Shown here: positions 5,703 to 5,705 of the stretch, one piece after another
Layout of the letters: every line of letters begins with the position of its first letter
Position numbering within the stretch: position 1 is the stretch's first letter
NCBI GenBank assembly: GCA_028694405.1
Contig: JAQUTM010000143.1
Location: 1 to 5,705, forward strand
Reading direction: 5' to 3'
Length of the DNA stretch: 5,705 nucleotides
Origin: Oscillospiraceae bacterium
GTDB taxonomy: Bacteria; Bacillota; Clostridia; Oscillospirales; Ruminococcaceae
Position numbers and translations under genes: made by a program
The notes under the pieces: model-generated
What the model was told of the DNA's origin: nothing
The model's database searches: none
The model's input: only the letters and a program-made list of their open reading frames with translations

Positions 5703-5705
5703 ATC

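Overview
This AT-rich window looks like chromosomal DNA of a low-GC Gram-positive-type bacterium, most likely Bacillota (Clostridia or Negativicutes). The reasons are AGGAGG-like ribosome binding sites, sigma70/SigA-type promoters with TATACT -10 boxes, and protein families that are typical of that group. The phylum call is inference from style and family, since no rRNA or other marker gene is present. There is no sign of a phage, transposon, CRISPR array or tRNA gene.

Layout, left to right: (1) 1-183, minus strand, the first 61 codons of a DEAD-box RNA helicase that runs off the left edge. (2) 184-325, a divergent promoter region. (3) 326-1156, plus strand, a TtcA-type PP-loop tRNA thiolation enzyme. 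(4) 1156-1196, a strong hairpin terminator that appears to serve both converging genes. (5) 1269-3617, minus strand, a 782-residue protein joining a Cas4/RecB-like PD-(D/E)XK nuclease domain to an iron-sulfur XPD/DinG-type helicase. (6) 3618-3845, a 228-base divergent promoter region in which both promoters carry the same 13-base extended -10 sequence in inverted orientation, with additional short repeats. (7) 3846-5702, plus strand, a seven-helix membrane protein with a degenerate GGDEF domain and an EAL domain that keeps its catalytic residues; its reading frame stops right after the conserved QGF, three bases before the window ends.

The four genes alternate in orientation (minus, plus, minus, plus), so each is probably its own transcription unit and no operon is visible. 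The themes are RNA metabolism (DEAD-box helicase, tRNA thiolation), DNA repair (nuclease-helicase) and cyclic-di-GMP signalling. Two proteins probably carry [4Fe-4S] clusters. I see no compelling new multi-gene system. The items most worth a second look are the abrupt end of the EAL gene, the shared inverted promoter element with nearby repeats, the Cys-X-Cys variant in the TtcA-like enzyme, and the nuclease-helicase fusion standing without CRISPR genes.
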